Below are positions 61,017-64,000 of a DNA stretch of 64,000 bases, one piece after another; the first letter of the stretch is position 1, and the number at the start of each line of letters is the position of its first letter. The notes below the pieces were generated by a model, which had not been told where the DNA came from, made no database searches, and worked only from the letters and a program-made list of their open reading frames with translations. A program made the translations under genes and the position numbers. Where the stretch lies: assembly GCA_963575745.1 (NCBI GenBank), contig CAUYUJ010001706.1, positions 10,001 to 74,000 of the forward strand, written 5' to 3'. The DNA is from Prorocentrum cordatum. Its lineage: Eukaryota; Sar; Dinophyceae; Prorocentrales; Prorocentraceae.

Positions 61017-61105
61017 ACCAGCACGTGAAGGATCCAGGGCCCTTGGAGGTCTTGGAGGTGCCGTGCGCAGCCGCGCCAGGAGCCACCTCGGACCCTCAAG
61101 TGATC

Positions 61106-61662
61106 ATGGCTCAGAAAGTGCAGCGGTGGGCCCCAATATGGACTGATGACAACGCGTCGCGCGACGTTATTCTGGACACGATGGAGCACCTCCACGCTCA
61201 GAGCCAGATCGAGGCATTGCCGCCGCTCACTACTGATGACGTGGAGCCGTTGTGGTGCAAGCTGCCGGGTTCAAGGCCAAGGGCGTCGACGTGCTTGGAC
61301 TTACAGATCTGCAGAGGTTGCCGCTGGCAGCCAAGCAAGAGGTCGCTGCCATCCCCAATGCTGCGGAGGACGTTGGCGCGTGGCCGCTGCAGATGCTGCT
61401 GACGCTTTGCGCCACGCTGCCGAAGCCAGCGGGGGGCGAGCGCATCATTGGAGTCCTCCCGAAGCTCATGGGCTTGTGGTCACGAACACGATCGGGGGCC
61501 ACGGACCGCTGGGCTGACAGCAAGAACGATTTCTGGGACACCGCGGCGCGCAATTCGTCAGCGCTGCGGGCCGCCCTTCCGCGGGCGTTCATGGATGAGA
61601 CTGCCCACGAGCTGGGCTTCGCGGTGGCCGTGTTGCTGCCCGATCTAGAAAAGTTATGGTAG
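61106..61662 (+). pseudogene. LINE fragment: polymerase N-terminal part
   Basis: Frame 61106-61260 encodes RWAPIWTDDNASRDVI and LPPLTTDDVE, the linker before the fingers. A frameshift near 61252 leads to VQAAGFKAKGVDVLGLTDLQ, LCATLPKPAGGERIIGVLPK and VAVLLPDLEK, the end of which is motif A (DLEK then expected aromatic-Asp). TAG follows at 61660-61662. Confidence 0.7.
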
Positions 61663-61739
61663 CATCTCTCTTCTGAAGCTGTTTGCAGGTTGCGTTATCC
61701 CAAGGTTACCTTGCTGTCGTCGCCTTGTAAGAAACCCAG

Positions 61740-62348
61740 ATGTTGTTGGCCCCGCGAGTGTTGAAATCTCGGGCCATGGCCAGCGAATTCGTTTTTCCGA
61801 CTCGGTCCTTGGTCGCGGGATCATCCAAAGGGGTTTCGTTGGCCAAACTTCTCTTGGGACCCATCATGGATGAGGCCCACAGGGTTATCGCTTTGAATCA
61901 AGCCAAGGCCTCGTCCGCCATCTGGACTCTTGCTCGGTCCGAAGGGAGGTGGGCCGACGTCGTTGGCCTGATGTCGGGGCTCGCTGACTCGTTTGCGCGG
62001 TCGTGCGCAGATCAGGAGCTCCCGATCTCATCCAATACCAAGTTAGTAGTAAACACCCCTGGAGTTGGACCCGATCTTTTGAATAAGTTTAACAGTCTGG
62101 GGGTGCCGGTCTCGCTCGTCAAAACTGCGGTGGATTTTGGGTGTGATGTTGCGGGTGGCTCGCGTCGATCGCGCGTCAAGCTCAACCGGCGTCTGAGCGA
62201 GGGCCGTTCCAGAGGTCCTCGTATCAATAAACTTAGCACGCGTCTCTCGCCAAAGCATCCCAAGGCCTGTGGCTGCAAGGGGCTTTGCCTCAGTCTGTGC
62301 ATGGGCACCAGGCGATGGGGCGTTCCCCATCTGCTATCCCGCAGTTGA
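61740..62348 (+). pseudogene. LINE fragment: polymerase palm and thumb, damaged
   Basis: SLVAGSSKGVSLAKLLLGPI looks like the motif B helix. Where the YxDD box is expected the frame reads GRWADVVGLMSG, so one catalytic Asp appears lost. The thumb reads LVKTAVDFGCDVAGGSRRSR. The frame ends at TGA 62346-62348; 62349-62527 continues in another frame with LALRFGDKDPSISLRTQLVR. Confidence 0.65.
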
Positions 62349-62575
62349 GCAGGCGAGCGCCCCAAGCAGTGGCTGGGAAGGGCCCAGGGCGATGCCTCAC
62401 CACCACTCTTGCGCTTCGGTTCGGGGACAAGGATCCTAGCATCAGTCTAAGGACCCAGCTGGTCCGCTCCTGGCTCGACCTCTGGGACAAGTCCCCCTCC
62501 CTCCACCCTCGGATCTTGAAAGCCTAGCCATTGGTGGCCGCGCGTCTCGGGCACGACCCCAAGTTTCGGTAGCGG

Positions 62576-63175
62576 ATGGCCCGAGGGCCTATGGGGGCCA
62601 TGATCGCCACCCTTAGGGGTTGGCGGCCGATTTCCCCCACGGAAGGGCGTAGGCCGATCGAGCCAGACACGTTTGAAACCTGGCAGTTTCCTGACATTGC
62701 CGCTGACCGTGTCGCAGGCGATTTCGACATAGCGGAGGTGGTCAGCGATTTTGCTGAGGACCCCAACGCCCAGCAGTGGCAGCAGGCTGCAACACATGAG
62801 CACGGGGACGATATGGTCGCAGGTGCGGACGCGTCGGCCATTCGGCCCCAGCTCCAGCGTCTCCTGGAACGGGGGGAATGTGATCAGATTGGCCAGTTGG
62901 TCACGGTCGCTGCTGGAGGTCAGTGGCCTCACCAGAGGCAGCGCGAGCAGGGGGTTTTAGTGCCCTTGAAGCGCCCGCGATGCGGGGCCCCAGAGAAGAC
63001 CCTGTTCCATCCGATCTGGGATTGCCCTTGTAATGGGGGCGGTCCCGCCCATGAAAAAAATCCGAGCATTTGGTTTCCCAGGCCCACGTCGGCCACGAGG
63101 CCAGCCCGAGTCTCTGGCTGCGATGGCCCCCGCCTCGCCCCTTCACGTGCCCTAACTTTCGGGGCGGGGGGGTAA
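62576..63175 (+). pseudogene. LINE fragment: post-polymerase region with zinc knuckle remnant
   Basis: MIATLRGWRPISPTE, FETWQF and PRCGAPEKTLFHPIWDCP are visible. The last resembles the C-x2-CG-x7-H-x4-C knuckle of dinoflagellate LINEs, but the first Cys is missing. Confidence 0.6.
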
Positions 63176-63176
63176 C

Positions 63177-63950
63177 GTGGAGTGGGGGGTGGGCGATGTG
63201 CACGGGGTCGATCTCGATTGCAGAGAGGGCGGCCTTCTTCTGGTCTTCGGTGATAGCTCAGGCGGGCAGTTTCGTAGCGATCCTCGTCGCCGAAGAGTGG
63301 GCGCGGCCGCGATAACTCTGGCGCCAGCCTCAGGGGCCTGGGCGCGGGCCCGCGGCTTTGCCACGACCCTTGGATGTCGCCGTCAGACGGTGCCGAGAGC
63401 CGAGGTCCGCGCGTTTGAACTCGCGCTTCGCAGTTTCCCTGGCCCGATGCGTTGTGTCACGGGCAACGCGGCCCTACATCGTGGGTGGTTGTCCAGGTAG
63501 CGCGGGTTGTGTAAAGGCCCCCGTTGGGGCCTCTTGTTTCGCGTCCGAGCCGCGTTGGCCGAGAGAGGAGAGGGTGAAGTCCAAGTTGCGCGGGCCCGTC
63601 GCACGTTGACCCCGAGGGCCCCGCCCTCTCCCCTCAGGAGCAGTTGTGTGCCACGGACAACTGCTTTGGCGGGGGGCGCGGCCGCATTTTCTTGGACCCA
63701 TGGCCTTCAGGGCCAACGGCCCCCCGACACTGATCCGTGGGATTGCACGGCGGCGCTGATTAGGCGCCGCGCGGCCAAAGCCATGGTGGGCTCCATTAGT
63801 GTCGCCCCCTGGTCCGCCGAGCGGCCCCCCGAGGCTCGTCGCGCTGGGGGCCTCACCGAGACCTTGCTCCGGAGCGAGCACTGTTTGGTCAGGGCCGGAC
63901 GGAAGTGGCTGTGCTCGTTGCGTCACCAAGTTGCACCCGTCTGTTGAGCG
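63177..63950 (+). pseudogene. LINE fragment: RNase H remnant
   Basis: LLLVFGDSSGGQF (first Asp), QTVPRAEVRAFELAL (Glu helix) and CVTGNAALH (Asp replaced by Gly) fit RNase H motifs in one frame. EQLCATDNC near 63640 in another frame would be the last motif. Frames change at least twice; the copy is non-functional. Confidence 0.6.
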
Positions 63951-64000
63951 GAAGATCGGGACAAATCGGAACCAGAGATTCTGGGAGAGTTCCTGAGAAC

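Larger units (their letters stand above)
61085..63960 (+). mobile_element. Decayed 5'-truncated LINE fragment
   Basis: Polymerase, zinc-knuckle and RNase H-like segments follow one another across all three frames with many frameshifts and stops; no endonuclease or ORF1 precedes them. The family differs from the LINE at 8.75 kb: the two share the general plan but not recognisable protein identity in the motifs. It probably continues to the window end. Confidence 0.75.

Overview
This is a GC-rich eukaryotic nuclear window that is almost certainly from a dinoflagellate. The evidence is a relic of the dinoflagellate spliced-leader exon at the 5' end of a retroposed element, introns with GC and GA donors and AG|G acceptors, very sparse short exons, GC-rich coding sequence and a heavy load of micro- and minisatellites. 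Species cannot be fixed from sequence alone; a Prorocentrum-like genome would fit. A 100-N assembly gap lies at 42759-42858.

The least obvious content is a split gene on the + strand for 4-hydroxy-tetrahydrodipicolinate reductase (DapB, lysine biosynthesis). Five exons of 57-111 bases at 4400-4456, 23728-23808, 34612-34722, 39236-39318 and 51201-51285 read in phase and in protein order. They are separated by introns of about 19.3, 10.8, 4.5 and 11.9 kb. The N-terminal exon(s) and the C-terminal half with the catalytic His/Lys motif are not found here. Nearly everything else between 4.4 and 51.3 kb is therefore intronic, including a 6.1-kb LINE (intron 1) and an intronless class III nucleotide cyclase gene (43286-46471, intron 4, same strand).

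The cyclase has the layout membrane domain-C1-membrane domain-C2. C2 carries both metal aspartates and C1 carries the transition-state Asn/Arg. This is the reverse of animal adenylyl cyclases and resembles the inverted guanylyl cyclases of ciliates and apicomplexans. The LINE at 8750-14864 has a spliced-leader relic at its 5' end, ORF1, APE-type endonuclease, reverse transcriptase and zinc-knuckle/RNase H regions, and a 14-bp direct repeat flanking it; it carries frameshifts and a stop. A second, more decayed LINE fragment fills 61.1-63.96 kb.

The remainder is repeat DNA. Short inverted-repeat (foldback, MITE-like) families occur in several copies each: A at 4.5, 18.4, 23.5 and 24.7 kb; B at 17.8, 19.0, 27.7, 34.7 and 51.7 kb; D at 4.2, 6.1, 25.7, 26.1, 47.6 and 57.6 kb; E at 23.9, 25.0 and 27.4 kb; and a larger foldback at 40.0-40.8 kb. 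Other dispersed families (C, G-L, P, Q) are also present. Tandem arrays include a 73-bp satellite at 17 kb and, inverted, at 36 kb; a 155-bp higher-order array of GGCTGA hexamers at 36.7-37.96 kb; a 101-bp satellite at 47.85-49.57 kb; a degenerate roughly 10-bp array at 19.7-21.2 kb; a large diverged tandem block at 27.9-33.8 kb; and many GAG/CTC and GTC trinucleotide arrays. Copies of A, B and D lie within about 25-60 bases of DapB exons.
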